64,000 nucleotides of DNA from assembly GCF_016909015.1 (NCBI RefSeq), contig NZ_JAFBFA010000008.1, forward strand, positions 1 to 64,000, written 5' to 3'. The notes below the pieces were generated by a model, which searched no databases, was not told where the DNA came from, and saw nothing but the letters and a program-made list of their open reading frames with translations. Numbering within the stretch: the first letter of the stretch is position 1; the number at the start of each line of letters is the position of its first letter. This document shows, in pieces, positions 44,860 to 53,608 of this stretch. This stretch comes from Gracilibacillus alcaliphilus (lineage in GTDB: Bacteria; Bacillota; Bacilli; Bacillales; Amphibacillaceae). The position numbers and the translations under genes are program-made.

Positions 44860-45795
44860 TTGAAAGAGAAGTTATTAGTAATTGTTGGACCGACAGCCGT
44901 AGGGAAAACAGCTCTCTCGATTGAAATAGCCAAAAAATTTCATGGGGAGATTATCAGCGGAGACTCCATGCAAGTGTACCAAGGAATGAATATTGGAACA
45001 GCCAAGATAACAGAGCAAGAAAAAGAAGGCATTCCCCATCATATGCTGGATATATTAGATCCTGCTCAACCTTTTTCTGTTGCTGATTTTCAAACGCTTG
45101 TGCAACAGTATATTCAGGAAATTGCAATAAGAGGGCGTCAGCCGATCATTGCAGGTGGGACAGGTCTTTATATTCAATCGGTATTATATGATTATCAATT
45201 TGCCGACAGTCGCCGTTCTGCTGCTTATCAGCAAAAGATTGAACAAGAATTAGAGCAAAATGGCCTTGAGTATGTTTATAATCGCCTAAAAAGGGTAGAT
45301 CCTGTACAAGCGGAAAAAATCCACCCTAATAATATCAGGCGACTGGTTCGGGCATTAGAGGTCTATGACCGAACAGGGCTGACAATGACAGAGTATCAAG
45401 CCAGGCAAAGTGCAGAAGCCCGCTATGATTTTCATATTATTGGACTGCAGATGGAGCGTGAATTACTATATCAGCGAATTAATCAGCGAGTAGATCTGAT
45501 GATCGAGAATGGATTAATCGAAGAAGTGGCACAGCTTTTGCAGAAGGGGTATGAAGGGACGCAAGCTATGCGGGGGATCGGCTACAAGGAAATCATTCCT
45601 TATGTAAAGGGGGAACAGTCCTTGGAAGAAGCGGTAGATACATTAAAAAGAAACTCCAGACGCTTCGCCAAACGTCAATATACTTGGTTTAATAACAAAA
45701 TGCCTGTTCATTGGTATGAGATCACACCAGAGACAAGTACAGTCGTTTTCCAAAATATTTTGACGGATTTAGAAGGATTCTATTCATTCACATAG
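44860..45795 (+). CDS. miaA: tRNA dimethylallyltransferase
   Basis: A 311-residue enzyme adding the dimethylallyl group to A37 of tRNA, the substrate later modified by MiaB. P-loop GPTAVGKTALS is at about residues 9-19, followed by SGDSMQVYQGMNIGTAK, AGGTGLYIQSVLY and NNIRRLVRALEVY, with ESMRGIGYKE-like MRGIGYKEI near 230. It starts at TTG 44860; GAAGG is about 11 nt upstream. hfq follows after 37 bp, the classical miaA-hfq order. Confidence 0.95.
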   Translation: MKEKLLVIVGPTAVGKTALSIEIAKKFHGEIISGDSMQVYQGMNIGTAKITEQEKEGIPHHMLDILDPAQPFSVADFQTLVQQYIQEIAIRGRQPIIAGGTGLYIQSVLYDYQFADSRRSAAYQQKIEQELEQNGLEYVYNRLKRVDPVQAEKIHPNNIRRLVRALEVYDRTGLTMTEYQARQSAEARYDFHIIGLQMERELLYQRINQRVDLMIENGLIEEVAQLLQKGYEGTQAMRGIGYKEIIPYVKGEQSLEEAVDTLKRNSRRFAKRQYTWFNNKMPVHWYEITPETSTVVFQNILTDLEGFYSFT

Positions 45796-45832
45796 AATAT
45801 AAAAATATAGAGAATATATAGGAGGTACTACC

Positions 45833-46057
45833 ATGTCCCAAACTGTCAATATTCAAGATCAATATCTCAATCAGCTGCGCAAAGAGCGAATTTTCACTAC
45901 GGTATTCCTAACGAATGGCTTTCAACTTCGAGGAACTGTTAAGGCGTTTGATAACTTTACGGTGCTTCTCGAAACAGAAGGTAAACAACAATTAATTTTT
46001 AAACATGCTATTTCCACTTTTGTTCCTTCTAAAAATGTAAATCTTGACAAAGAATAG
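45833..46057 (+). CDS. hfq: RNA chaperone Hfq
   Basis: A 74-residue Sm-like protein forming a hexamer that binds small RNAs and A-rich mRNA. Sm1 is seen in IQDQYLNQLRKERIFTTVFL and TNGFQLRGTVKAFDNFTVLL, Sm2 in LIFKHAISTFVPSK (YKHAIST-type). RBS GGAGGT precedes ATG 45833. It has its own terminator at 46062. Confidence 0.97.
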   Translation: MSQTVNIQDQYLNQLRKERIFTTVFLTNGFQLRGTVKAFDNFTVLLETEGKQQLIFKHAISTFVPSKNVNLDKE

Positions 46058-46061
46058 AAAG

Positions 46062-46096
46062 AGAAAGTAGCGCTATTGGAAAGTAGCGCTATTTCT
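46062..46096 (+). terminator. Rho-independent terminator after hfq
   Basis: AGAAAGTAGCGCTA pairs with TAGCGCTATTTCT around a short loop. The half-site AGCGCT is self-complementary, so GTAGCGCTA also occurs as a direct repeat. Confidence 0.7.
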
Positions 46097-46126
46097 ATGG
46101 AAAAAATATTGATAAAGCAGGTGATG

Positions 46127-47374
46127 ATGATCGAGCAGGTATTATTAATGGCTGTACTACATGACAAAATGGAAGAAGAGATATTTTATTATTCAGTGGA
46201 AGAGCTGAAATCATTGGCTAAAACGGCGCAAGGAACAGTGGTAGATACCATCATTCAGAAACGTCCAAGCCCTCATCGCAAATATTATATTGGTGAAGGA
46301 AAACTGAGAGAAGTAGAGGAATGGCTGGAGGAACGTGAGATTGATGTTGTGATTGCTAATGAGGAATTGACTGGTGCTCAAGCGCGAAATTTGCAGGAAC
46401 AGTTAGGTGTCAAGGTTATTGATCGCAGTCAATTAATTCTCGATATATTCGCTAGCCGGGCAAGAACGAAGGAAGGCAAGCTGCAAGTAGAACTGGCCCA
46501 ATATGATTACATGCTGCCTCGCTTGCATGGTCAAGGTACTGCATTATCGAGATTAGGCGGAGGAATTGGCACACGCGGGCCAGGTGAGACGAAACTAGAG
46601 ACAGATCAGCGTCATATCCGCAATCGTATGGATGAAATTAAACGGCGGTTGAAGCAAGTTGTTAATCAACGTGAGCAGTATCGTGAGAACAGACGGCGCA
46701 ACCATCTTTTTCAAGTAGCTGTTGTTGGCTATACAAATGCCGGCAAATCCACATTATTTAATCAATTAACCAAAAGCAATTCCTATGAAGAGGATCAGTT
46801 ATTTGCGACACTTGACCCTTTATCAAGAAAAATGGCACTGCCATCTCATATGCAAGTTCTGCTGACAGACACGGTAGGTTTTATTCAAGATCTGCCAACG
46901 GCCCTAGTGGCAGCTTTTCGTTCGACGCTGGAAGAGGTAAAAGAAGCTGACTTGATTTTGCATGTGATGGATGTCCATGCACCCAACCGCGAAGAACAGG
47001 CACGGACTGTTTCACGTTTATTAACAGAATTAGGTGCAGATAATGTTCCTGCATTGACTATTTATAATAAAAAGGATTTGATCGATGCAGATTCCTTTGT
47101 TCCGTCTGCTTTTCCTTATTTACTAGTGAGCGCCTTTGCAGATCAAGATATTCGTTTGATCAAACAGCAAGTAGAAGAGTTAGTCAAAGAAATCTGGATG
47201 GATTATGAGGGGTTCCTGCCAGAACACGAGGCAAACAAACTCGCCCGTATTCGTCAGCACACCATTATAACAGAGCAACAATATGATGAAACGTCGTTAG
47301 GATACCATCTCAAAGGGTTTGTGGATCCCGATCATGCCATTATGAGAGAAATAAAGGAGATACAATCAGAATGA
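46127..47374 (+). CDS. hflX: Ribosome-associated GTPase HflX
   Basis: About 415 residues. The N-terminal HflX domain (FYYSVEELKSLAKTAQGTVV, GEGKLREVEEWL, RSQLILDIFASRARTKEGKL, GIGTRGPGETKLE) precedes a GTPase domain with G1 GYTNAGKST near 201-209, G3 DTVGF and G4 NKKD. Family members split or rescue stalled ribosomes, and some give macrolide tolerance. ATG 46124 or 46127 fits the family start and AGGTG; the longer frame from 46076 lies in the hfq terminator. It overlaps ynbB by 4 nt. Confidence 0.93.
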   Translation: MIEQVLLMAVLHDKMEEEIFYYSVEELKSLAKTAQGTVVDTIIQKRPSPHRKYYIGEGKLREVEEWLEEREIDVVIANEELTGAQARNLQEQLGVKVIDRSQLILDIFASRARTKEGKLQVELAQYDYMLPRLHGQGTALSRLGGGIGTRGPGETKLETDQRHIRNRMDEIKRRLKQVVNQREQYRENRRRNHLFQVAVVGYTNAGKSTLFNQLTKSNSYEEDQLFATLDPLSRKMALPSHMQVLLTDTVGFIQDLPTALVAAFRSTLEEVKEADLILHVMDVHAPNREEQARTVSRLLTELGADNVPALTIYNKKDLIDADSFVPSAFPYLLVSAFADQDIRLIKQQVEELVKEIWMDYEGFLPEHEANKLARIRQHTIITEQQYDETSLGYHLKGFVDPDHAIMREIKEIQSE

Positions 47375-48612
47375 TAATCGAGCAAGAAATAAGACTACAG
47401 ATAGATAAAATCGAAGCACTTATCAAACCAGTGATAGAGAACGTTCAGCAAATCGAATTCCAAAATCAAGCCAAAGTGTTAGAAGCATTCAGGAAACATC
47501 AAGTAAGTGATAGTGATTTTAATCCAACGACAGGCTATGGCTATGATGATTATGGCAGAGATAAATTAGAAGCTGTCTATGCAAGTGTATTTGGCACAGA
47601 GGACGCACTAGTGCGTCCTCAATTGACTTCTGGTACACATGCGATCAGTACGGCTTTATTTGCCGTACTGCGGCCTGGAGATGAATTAATCTACATTACA
47701 GGCGCACCATACGACACACTTCATCAAGTAATTGGCACAGAAAAGCATGTACCTGGCTCTTTGACAGATTTCGGTATTTCCTATCGGGATATTCCATTAA
47801 AAGCAGACGAAATCGATATGGAAGCAGTTGAAGAGGCAGTGACGGAACAAACGAAGGTGATCGCCATACAGCGGTCAAAAGGGTATGATAGTCGACCTTC
47901 TATTCCAATGGCGGAATTGGCTGATGTAATAAAAAAAGTTCGGGCTATTAAACAAGATGTGATCATCTTCGTTGATAATTGTTATGGGGAATTTGTCGAA
48001 CTTCAAGAACCGACTAATCTTGGAGCAGACCTTATTGCCGGTTCCTTAATCAAGAACCCTGGCGGTGGGATTGCGCGAATGGGCGGTTATATTGCCGGTA
48101 AGCAGGATTATATTGAAATGGCAGCTAATCGTTTAACCGCTCCAGGCATCGGTAAAGAGATTGGGGCCAGTATCGGTATGCTGCAAGAAATGTATCAAGG
48201 ATTATTCCTTGCACCACATGTGGTAAGTGAAGCATTATGCGGAGCCGTCTTTACTTCTGCTTTTTTAGCGAATCAAGGGTTTCAGACGATACCTGCCTAT
48301 GATGCCAAACGGACAGATTTAATTCAATCGGTAACGTTCGCAACGGACGAACAAATGATCGCCTTCTGTCAAGCTATTCAAAAATATTCACCAATTAATT
48401 CACATGTCACGCCATATCCAGCTCCAATGCCGGGTTATCAGGATTCAGTGATTATGGCAGCAGGTACTTTTATTCAAGGCGCTAGTTTGGAATTGACAGC
48501 AGATGGGCCGATCAGACCACCTTATACCGCCTTTGTTCAAGGAGGTCTGACATATAACCATGTGAAGATGGCTGTTATACAGGCTGCAAAAGAACTGGGT
48601 AGAGAAAAATAG
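47371..48612 (+). CDS. ynbB: PLP-dependent aluminium resistance / methionine gamma-lyase family protein YnbB
   Basis: A 413-residue fold-type I PLP enzyme. The family core is visible: DFNPTTGYGYDDYGRDKLEA, ALVRPQLTSGTHAISTALFA, the PLP-lysine region GSLIKNPGGGIARMGGYIAG and PPYTAFVQGGLTYNHVK. ATG 47371 overlaps the hflX stop (ATGA), so translation is coupled. The name aluminium resistance protein is historical; the substrate is not known. Order hflX-ynbB-glnR is that of B. subtilis. Confidence 0.92.
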   Translation: MIIEQEIRLQIDKIEALIKPVIENVQQIEFQNQAKVLEAFRKHQVSDSDFNPTTGYGYDDYGRDKLEAVYASVFGTEDALVRPQLTSGTHAISTALFAVLRPGDELIYITGAPYDTLHQVIGTEKHVPGSLTDFGISYRDIPLKADEIDMEAVEEAVTEQTKVIAIQRSKGYDSRPSIPMAELADVIKKVRAIKQDVIIFVDNCYGEFVELQEPTNLGADLIAGSLIKNPGGGIARMGGYIAGKQDYIEMAANRLTAPGIGKEIGASIGMLQEMYQGLFLAPHVVSEALCGAVFTSAFLANQGFQTIPAYDAKRTDLIQSVTFATDEQMIAFCQAIQKYSPINSHVTPYPAPMPGYQDSVIMAAGTFIQGASLELTADGPIRPPYTAFVQGGLTYNHVKMAVIQAAKELGREK

Positions 48613-48625
48613 AGCGGAAAAATCA

Positions 48626-48642
48626 TGTCAACTTTCCTAACA
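48626..48642. promoter_or_regulatory. GlnR/TnrA operator
   Basis: TGTCAACTTTCCTAACA fits the consensus TGTNA-N7-TNACA exactly and lies just upstream of the glnR -35 hexamer, as expected for autoregulated glnRA. Confidence 0.85.
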
Positions 48643-48646
48643 TCTA

Positions 48647-48674
48647 TTGACATCAAACTTACTTCGTGTATAAT
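48647..48674 (+). promoter_or_regulatory. glnRA promoter
   Basis: TTGACA (48647-48652) and TATAAT (48669-48674) with a 16-bp spacer, both consensus hexamers. Confidence 0.85.
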
Positions 48675-48710
48675 AGATACTATAGAAAGCAGAAGAAAGG
48701 GGTGACCTGA

Positions 48711-49097
48711 ATGAGTGATTTGGATAGACGCAGCATGCCCTTGTTTTCTATCGGAATTGTTAAATCACTTACAGGCTTAACGGCCAGACAAATTCGATAT
48801 TATGAGCAGCACGAATTAATTCATCCATCTCGTACAGAAGGGAATCAACGGTTATTTTCATTTAATGACGTAGATAATCTGTTAGAGATTAAGGAGTTAA
48901 TTGACAAAGGTTTGAACTTAGCCGGAATAAAACAGGTATTGCAACTTCAAGGCATTTCGAAGAAAGAGGAAAAAAAGAAATCCTCCGAAATTTCTGAGAA
49001 AGCCTTACGCAAGATGTTGCAAAAAGAATTATTGGATTCCGGTAAACATGGTAAGGCCTCATTAAGACAGGGAGAATTATCACGATTCTTCCATTAA
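48711..49097 (+). CDS. glnR: Glutamine synthetase repressor GlnR
   Basis: A 128-residue MerR-type regulator. The HTH (FSIGIVKSLTGLTARQIRYY, HPSRTEGNQRLFSFNDVDNL) is followed by a coiled coil and a Lys-rich C-terminal tail that in B. subtilis senses feedback-inhibited glutamine synthetase. GAAAGGGGTG precedes ATG 48711. glnA follows after 24 nt. It should repress its own operon through the site at 48626 when glutamine is plentiful. Confidence 0.96.
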   Translation: MSDLDRRSMPLFSIGIVKSLTGLTARQIRYYEQHELIHPSRTEGNQRLFSFNDVDNLLEIKELIDKGLNLAGIKQVLQLQGISKKEEKKKSSEISEKALRKMLQKELLDSGKHGKASLRQGELSRFFH

Positions 49098-49121
49098 AAA
49101 ATAAAGGAGAGATTTCATTAC

Positions 49122-50453
49122 ATGGGATTTACTAGAGAAGACATTAAGAAAAGAATCGAAGAAGAAAACGTAAAATTTATTCGCTTACAGTTCACCGATT
49201 TACTGGGGACAATTAAAAATGTCGAGATTCCCTTAAGCCAATTGGATAAAGCGTTGGATAATCAAATGGTATTTGATGGTTCTTCTATCGAAGGATTTGT
49301 GCGTATTGAAGAATCAGATATGAAGCTATATCCAGACCTAGATACATTTGTTGTCTTCCCTTGGACTTCTGAGAAAGGAAAAGTAGCCCGTTTTATTTGT
49401 GATATCTATAATACGGACGGCACACCGTTCGAAGGCTGTCCGCGTTATAATTTAAAGCGTAACTTGAAAAAGGCAGAAGAACTTGGCTTTACGGCTTTTA
49501 ATATTGGAACAGAGCCCGAATTCTTTTTGTTCAAGCTCGATGAGAATGGTGAACCGTCATTAGAATTGAATGACAAAGGTGGTTACTTTGACCTTGCACC
49601 AACCGACTTAGGCGAAAATTGCCGTCGTGACATTGTGCTTGAATTAGAAGAAATGGGCTTTGAGATTGAAGCTTCTCACCACGAGGTGGCACCAGGTCAA
49701 CATGAGATTGATTTTAAATACTCAAACGCTGTAAAACATGCTGATGATATTCAAACATTCAAATTAGTAGTAAAAACAATTGCCCGTAAGCATGGTTTAC
49801 ATGCAACATTTATGCCAAAACCATTATTCGGTGTGAATGGTTCAGGTATGCACTGTAATATGTCATTATTCAAAGGTAGCACTAATGCATTTTTAGATGA
49901 AAATGGCCCATTACAATTAAGTGAAACAGCCTATCAGTTTATTGCAGGTACGATTAAACATGCCCTTTCTTTTACGGCTGTAACGAACCCAACGGTTAAT
50001 TCGTATAAACGACTTGTCCCTGGCTATGAAGCGCCATGTTATGTAGCTTGGTCAGGTGCCAACCGAAGTCCATTAATCCGTGTACCATCTTCTCGTGGTT
50101 TAAGTACACGTGTAGAGGTGCGCAGTGTGGACCCGGCTGCAAATCCATATTTAGCATTAGCAGTATTATTAGCTTCTGGTCTTGACGGAATTAAAAACGG
50201 TCTAGAAGCCCCTGAAGCCGTAGACCGCAACATTTACATTATGGACAAAGAAGAGCGTGAAGCAAACGGAATCGAAGACTTGCCAGCAACACTTGCCGAT
50301 GCATTGAAAGAACTGCAAAAAGACGATGTGATCATCGAAGCCCTAGGTGAACACTTATTCGAACATTTCATCGAATCAAAAGAAATTGAGTGGGATATGT
50401 TTAGAACACAAGTTCACCCTTGGGAGAGAGAACAGTATATGTCTGCGTTTTAA
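49122..50453 (+). CDS. glnA: Type I glutamine synthetase
   Basis: A 443-residue enzyme that makes glutamine from glutamate, ammonia and ATP. It has the beta-grasp N-terminus (NVKFIRLQFTDLLGTIKNVE), the metal and glutamate site motifs FDGSSIEGF, GTEPEFFLF, APGQHEIDF and VNGSGMHCN, and the NRSPLIRVP loop with RVEVRSVDPAANPYLA. Its length fits the GSI-alpha class of Firmicutes, regulated by feedback and GlnR contact rather than adenylylation. A terminator follows at once. Confidence 0.97.
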   Translation: MGFTREDIKKRIEEENVKFIRLQFTDLLGTIKNVEIPLSQLDKALDNQMVFDGSSIEGFVRIEESDMKLYPDLDTFVVFPWTSEKGKVARFICDIYNTDGTPFEGCPRYNLKRNLKKAEELGFTAFNIGTEPEFFLFKLDENGEPSLELNDKGGYFDLAPTDLGENCRRDIVLELEEMGFEIEASHHEVAPGQHEIDFKYSNAVKHADDIQTFKLVVKTIARKHGLHATFMPKPLFGVNGSGMHCNMSLFKGSTNAFLDENGPLQLSETAYQFIAGTIKHALSFTAVTNPTVNSYKRLVPGYEAPCYVAWSGANRSPLIRVPSSRGLSTRVEVRSVDPAANPYLALAVLLASGLDGIKNGLEAPEAVDRNIYIMDKEEREANGIEDLPATLADALKELQKDDVIIEALGEHLFEHFIESKEIEWDMFRTQVHPWEREQYMSAF

Positions 50454-50460
50454 AAAGAGG

Positions 50461-50498
50461 AAACCCTTGGCACTGTTGGTGTCGAGGGTTTTGATTTT
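50461..50498 (+). terminator. Rho-independent terminator after glnRA
   Basis: AAACCCTTG pairs with CGAGGGTTT across a 13-nt loop, followed by TGATTTT. Confidence 0.82.
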
Positions 50499-50694
50499 GT
50501 AGTTGAGATGTAGACAAGGGCTTGAGCGTCACGAGTAAGCACGAACATGTCACGAAAAAGTGAAAAGGCAGAACACACTATACAAAAGAAAATTTAAAAA
50601 AGCTTTCAAATCAATGTTAGTATATCACTATTATACAATTACTATTAACTACATTCCTTACACAAGTTCACCGCTCATAGTATAAATCTGCAAG

Positions 50695-51534
50695 TCATAG
50701 TTTATTTATCAACCGCTTCCAATTTAATAGTATGAATCCAACCAATACCATACATATAATCACAATCATAAGATGAAAGCTGTAAGGACCATCATCAATA
50801 GTTACAAATAGTTGCCACAGCAAGTTATGTCCTGTGTGTAATCCGACTGGCAGCCAAATGGAGTCTCTTGCAATCCGGCAGGCTGCTAATGTAAATCCGT
50901 AACTTGCAGCAAAGACTACGAACATTAGTTGTTCCCCTAACCCTGCTGCAGGGCTTTGTGAAAAGATATGGATCGATCCAAATGTTATGGAACTGAGTAA
51001 CAATACCATCCAGGGGGAGACTTTGTACGATAATGTATCCATAAGGTGACCCCGGAATAGTAATTCTTCAGGAAATGCCTGAACAAGCAAAATACTGAGG
51101 GATGAAATGATCAGAGAAGGTAAATATAACTCTGTTTGAATACTGTTCCAGTTTTGCCATTCAGCTACCCCTAGAGTTACTGAAATGATGTTTGAAACGA
51201 ATACAATGAATAATGCTAGTACAATACCAGCAATAATTTCTAGTATTGCTGTCCACCTTAAGTGTAGCCGCACACCTGACCAAGGCTGCTGTCCACGGCT
51301 CCTTAAAAAATAAACAACAACTAACACAGTGATGGTTACTCCGATTCCAGCAGCTAATTGTTCCACAGTACCAAATGAACTGTCATCCCCAAAAAGAATG
51401 ACTGCAGGTGTCGTTCCAACATACAAGGAAAAGAAAAAAACAACTACGGTCAGCAACATTGCCCAAATGGGTTTCTTCATCCATTCATATTTCAATGAAT
51501 CTGTTTCATTTACTCCATAAGAAGACCTCTTCAT
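50695..51534 (-). CDS. CPBP-family intramembrane metalloprotease-like protein
   Basis: A 279-residue membrane protein with about seven or eight hydrophobic helices. The Abi/CAAX-protease signature is EELLFRGHLMDTL (E-E-x3-R) near residue 160, followed by ITFGSIHIF with the second-motif His and a third His in VGLHTGHNLLWQLF. Such proteins act as Rce1-type proteases or bacteriocin self-immunity factors. It is single, convergent with glnA, and its partner or substrate cannot be inferred. Confidence 0.88.
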   Translation of the reverse strand: MKRSSYGVNETDSLKYEWMKKPIWAMLLTVVVFFFSLYVGTTPAVILFGDDSSFGTVEQLAAGIGVTITVLVVVYFLRSRGQQPWSGVRLHLRWTAILEIIAGIVLALFIVFVSNIISVTLGVAEWQNWNSIQTELYLPSLIISSLSILLVQAFPEELLFRGHLMDTLSYKVSPWMVLLLSSITFGSIHIFSQSPAAGLGEQLMFVVFAASYGFTLAACRIARDSIWLPVGLHTGHNLLWQLFVTIDDGPYSFHLMIVIICMVLVGFILLNWKRLINKL

Positions 51535-51540
51535 GTTATA

Positions 51541-52010
51541 CCACCTTTCTTATCAAGTATTATGCCTGAGGTATACCATGAAAAGTAGTTACATTTGTCA
51601 TGAATCATATTCCATCATAACTGGATTCGTTGATGTTAATCTGCCTTACTTGTGGTATATCATGATGCTATTTTCAAAAGCTCCATTTGAAAATACTATC
51701 CAAAGAAATGAAGAGGGGAGCTTTAAGCATATTTTTAGTGCGTTTTTTTAGAGGCACCCAAAGCTTTAGATCAGTATGGAAAATCTATGGTCATTTTATG
51801 CAAACTGCAGCATGAAAAGTTGTGAAACAAGAAGAAGAGGGAGCCAACCCATTGCTGGATTTCCCCCTCCTTTGATTCTGCAAACGAGCTCCATCTCTGT
51901 ACATATCTATTACTGCCAGTTCCCTTTGAAAAATTGTAATGTAATAATCATCATTCAGCTTATTGTTCGAATGCTGGCTTGATAACTATACTTTTGTCCC
52001 AGCTTCGTTT
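51541..52010. other. Intergenic stretch without recognised genes
   Basis: About 470 bp at the start of the glnA-lexA island. Short frames here lack ribosome binding sites and family resemblance. An AGGGAG / CTCC pairing near 51838-51872 is weak. Confidence 0.45.
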
Positions 52011-52415
52011 TTATTCATTTAAATCGGCTAGCACCTTGCTTTTAATCTGATACAGTTTAGCTATTTTATCATAATGTTCAGCCATTTCATGAAATTCAGT
52101 ATCCTCCGGGTATGGAGTTGGATCATTAGTGATATCAAATAGATTATGATTAATGACCTGTAAAATAGTCAGCAAATCATGCTTGGTATATTCGACATTA
52201 TTTTTCAACTTATTCTCGGTGGTTTGCTGGTCGTCAAAAGGGACGTAGTAATGCATGTATCCATAACCTTTATTGTTAACAGCGGAAAGCTCTTTTTTTG
52301 CTGCGACCATTATTTCATTATCCAAGCTTTCGCCTTCTTTTTTATTTTGATTCCATTCCAACCTGTTCACCCAAATACCTTTTAAAAATTCTAATTCCTC
52401 GTTTGTGAAAGCCAT
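52011..52415 (-). CDS. Hypothetical protein, 134 residues
   Basis: An acidic, helical, soluble protein beginning AFTNEELEFLKGIWVNRLEW, with a central GYGYMHYYVPFDDQ and a C-terminal helix rich in Lys and Leu. ATG 52415 follows AAAGGAGAG at a good distance, supporting a real gene. I do not recognise the family. It stands alone in an island of recent acquisitions, so it may be lineage-specific. Confidence 0.7.
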   Translation of the reverse strand: MAFTNEELEFLKGIWVNRLEWNQNKKEGESLDNEIMVAAKKELSAVNNKGYGYMHYYVPFDDQQTTENKLKNNVEYTKHDLLTILQVINHNLFDITNDPTPYPEDTEFHEMAEHYDKIAKLYQIKSKVLADLNE

Positions 52416-52421
52416 ATTCAA

Positions 52422-52787
52422 TCTCTCCTTTGGTTTTTATTATGGGTCGTATTTAGACATTTTAAGTATGTTTAGGCTTGCTTTTTTTCAATCATAGGTC
52501 TGTCCATTCATTTCTTTCCTTACACTAGCAAGAATGCGAGTCGTGAAATTTATATAGCTTTTCATACCTTCATGAACAATGCTATCAGAGACAGAGAACT
52601 ATAAAACTATACTAACATTAAATGATGGTATATCAATAGTTAAAAGCTTGAGAGTTTTATCATCGGGTGTTTTGGAACAACCACGATAAAAAATTTTTAC
52701 AAAATTCTTCCCTGAAGCAAAAAGTACGCATTTAATTACTGACGATATATGGTTGAGAAAATTTAATCTCTCTTAGTAAGGAACATA
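52422..52787. other. Intergenic stretch without recognised genes
   Basis: About 365 bp of AT-rich sequence between the hypothetical gene and a small plus-strand ORF. I see no clear promoter, repeat or RNA. Confidence 0.4.
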
Positions 52788-52916
52788 ATGGACGCCAATG
52801 AAGAGTTATATAAGTTAGACAATCACGATTTCCACATGCTGAGTGGACCACCTAATTGTAATGAGTGTACGACTGTCCATCTCGAGACACAATTAAAATA
52901 TCTCGCCTCAAAATGA
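52788..52916 (+). CDS. Small 42-residue ORF with a CxxC motif
   Basis: ATG 52788 follows TAAGGA with a 5-nt spacer and opens a frame of 42 codons ending at TGA 52916. The peptide is soluble and acidic at the start, with PPNCNECTTVHLETQLKYL near the end; the CxxC could bind zinc or be redox active. A terminator-like hairpin follows within a few bases, so it has the layout of a real gene. No family recognised; it could also be the remains of a larger gene. Confidence 0.45.
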   Translation: MDANEELYKLDNHDFHMLSGPPNCNECTTVHLETQLKYLASK

Positions 52917-52918
52917 AT

Positions 52919-52970
52919 AAATCAGCTAATAACTCAGTTAGCTAGTCCAATCGAATGAGCTGGTTTTTTA
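52919..52970 (+). terminator. Probable terminator between small ORF and holin
   Basis: AAATCAGCT can pair with AGCTGGTTT, followed by TTT; the loop is long (about 30 nt) and contains a further AGCT pairing. Confidence 0.5.
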
Positions 52971-52995
52971 ATATATATAATCAGGGGGTGAGAGT

Positions 52996-53220
52996 ATGCA
53001 TCAAGCTATTATTAGATTGGTGGTATTAGCGATCTTGTTGATTAATCAAATTTTAATAACATATGGAAAAAATCCACTTCCATTTAGTGAGGAAGAAATT
53101 TATACGGGTGTCTCAAGTATCGCTACTATTCTCGTTGCCGTATATACCTGGTGGAAAGATAATCCTGTAACGAAAAAGGCACAGGAGAAAAAAGACCGTT
53201 CCAAAGAAACAGATCTTTGA
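52996..53220 (+). CDS. SPP1-type phage holin, orphan
   Basis: A 74-residue protein with two membrane helices (about 8-24 and 38-51), a short turn with YGKNPLPFSEEEIYTGVSS, the motif VAVYTWWKDNP and a charged tail, all typical of the SPP1 holin family. RBS GGGGGTGAGAG precedes ATG 52996. No endolysin, tail or other phage gene is next to it. It is either a phage remnant or a domesticated holin-like gene, as in Bacillus bhlB/xhlB systems. Confidence 0.85.
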   Translation: MHQAIIRLVVLAILLINQILITYGKNPLPFSEEEIYTGVSSIATILVAVYTWWKDNPVTKKAQEKKDRSKETDL

Positions 53221-53355
53221 TCGTTTTAAGCAGCAAATTGTGATCCCTTATCCCTGATATGTTTAGCACAAGCAGAGGTGAACGACTTGCATTCTATCAT
53301 AAAATTCGATCGTATCAACAAGACAGTTCTAGCAGACTGCCTTGTTCCTGCCTCA

Positions 53356-53600
53356 TTATTTTTGCAATTCGATAGGAATCTCTGCTTGTTCTTCATATGC
53401 TATATCATCCCAACCATATATATAAACAACAAGTTGGTGTTTTTTTGGTGTTTATAGGGGTTGGTACTTTCATTATGACAGCTACTGAGAACCGCAACTA
53501 CAGATTTTTCTCCAGAGACTCCCACACCTATGAAAACCATATCTTCGTCAACTGACTCATCATTAATAAGTATATCTCGTCATGCTTATATCCTGCAGTA
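53356..53600 (-). pseudogene. Decayed gene of unknown function
   Basis: On the minus strand, FTAGYKHDE is followed in a shifted frame by ILINDESVDEDMVFIGVGVS and EKSVVAVLSSCHNES. A further frame ends QLVVYIYGWDDIAYEEQAEI before TAA 53356-53358. These read as one protein of about 75 residues or more with two frameshifts. No family recognised. Confidence 0.5.
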
Positions 53601-53608
53601 AATATGGA

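Noticed and set aside
51838..51875. Terminator from AGAGGGAG and CCCCCTCC
   Set aside because: The arms pair over only about six bases, no T run follows, and no gene ends here.
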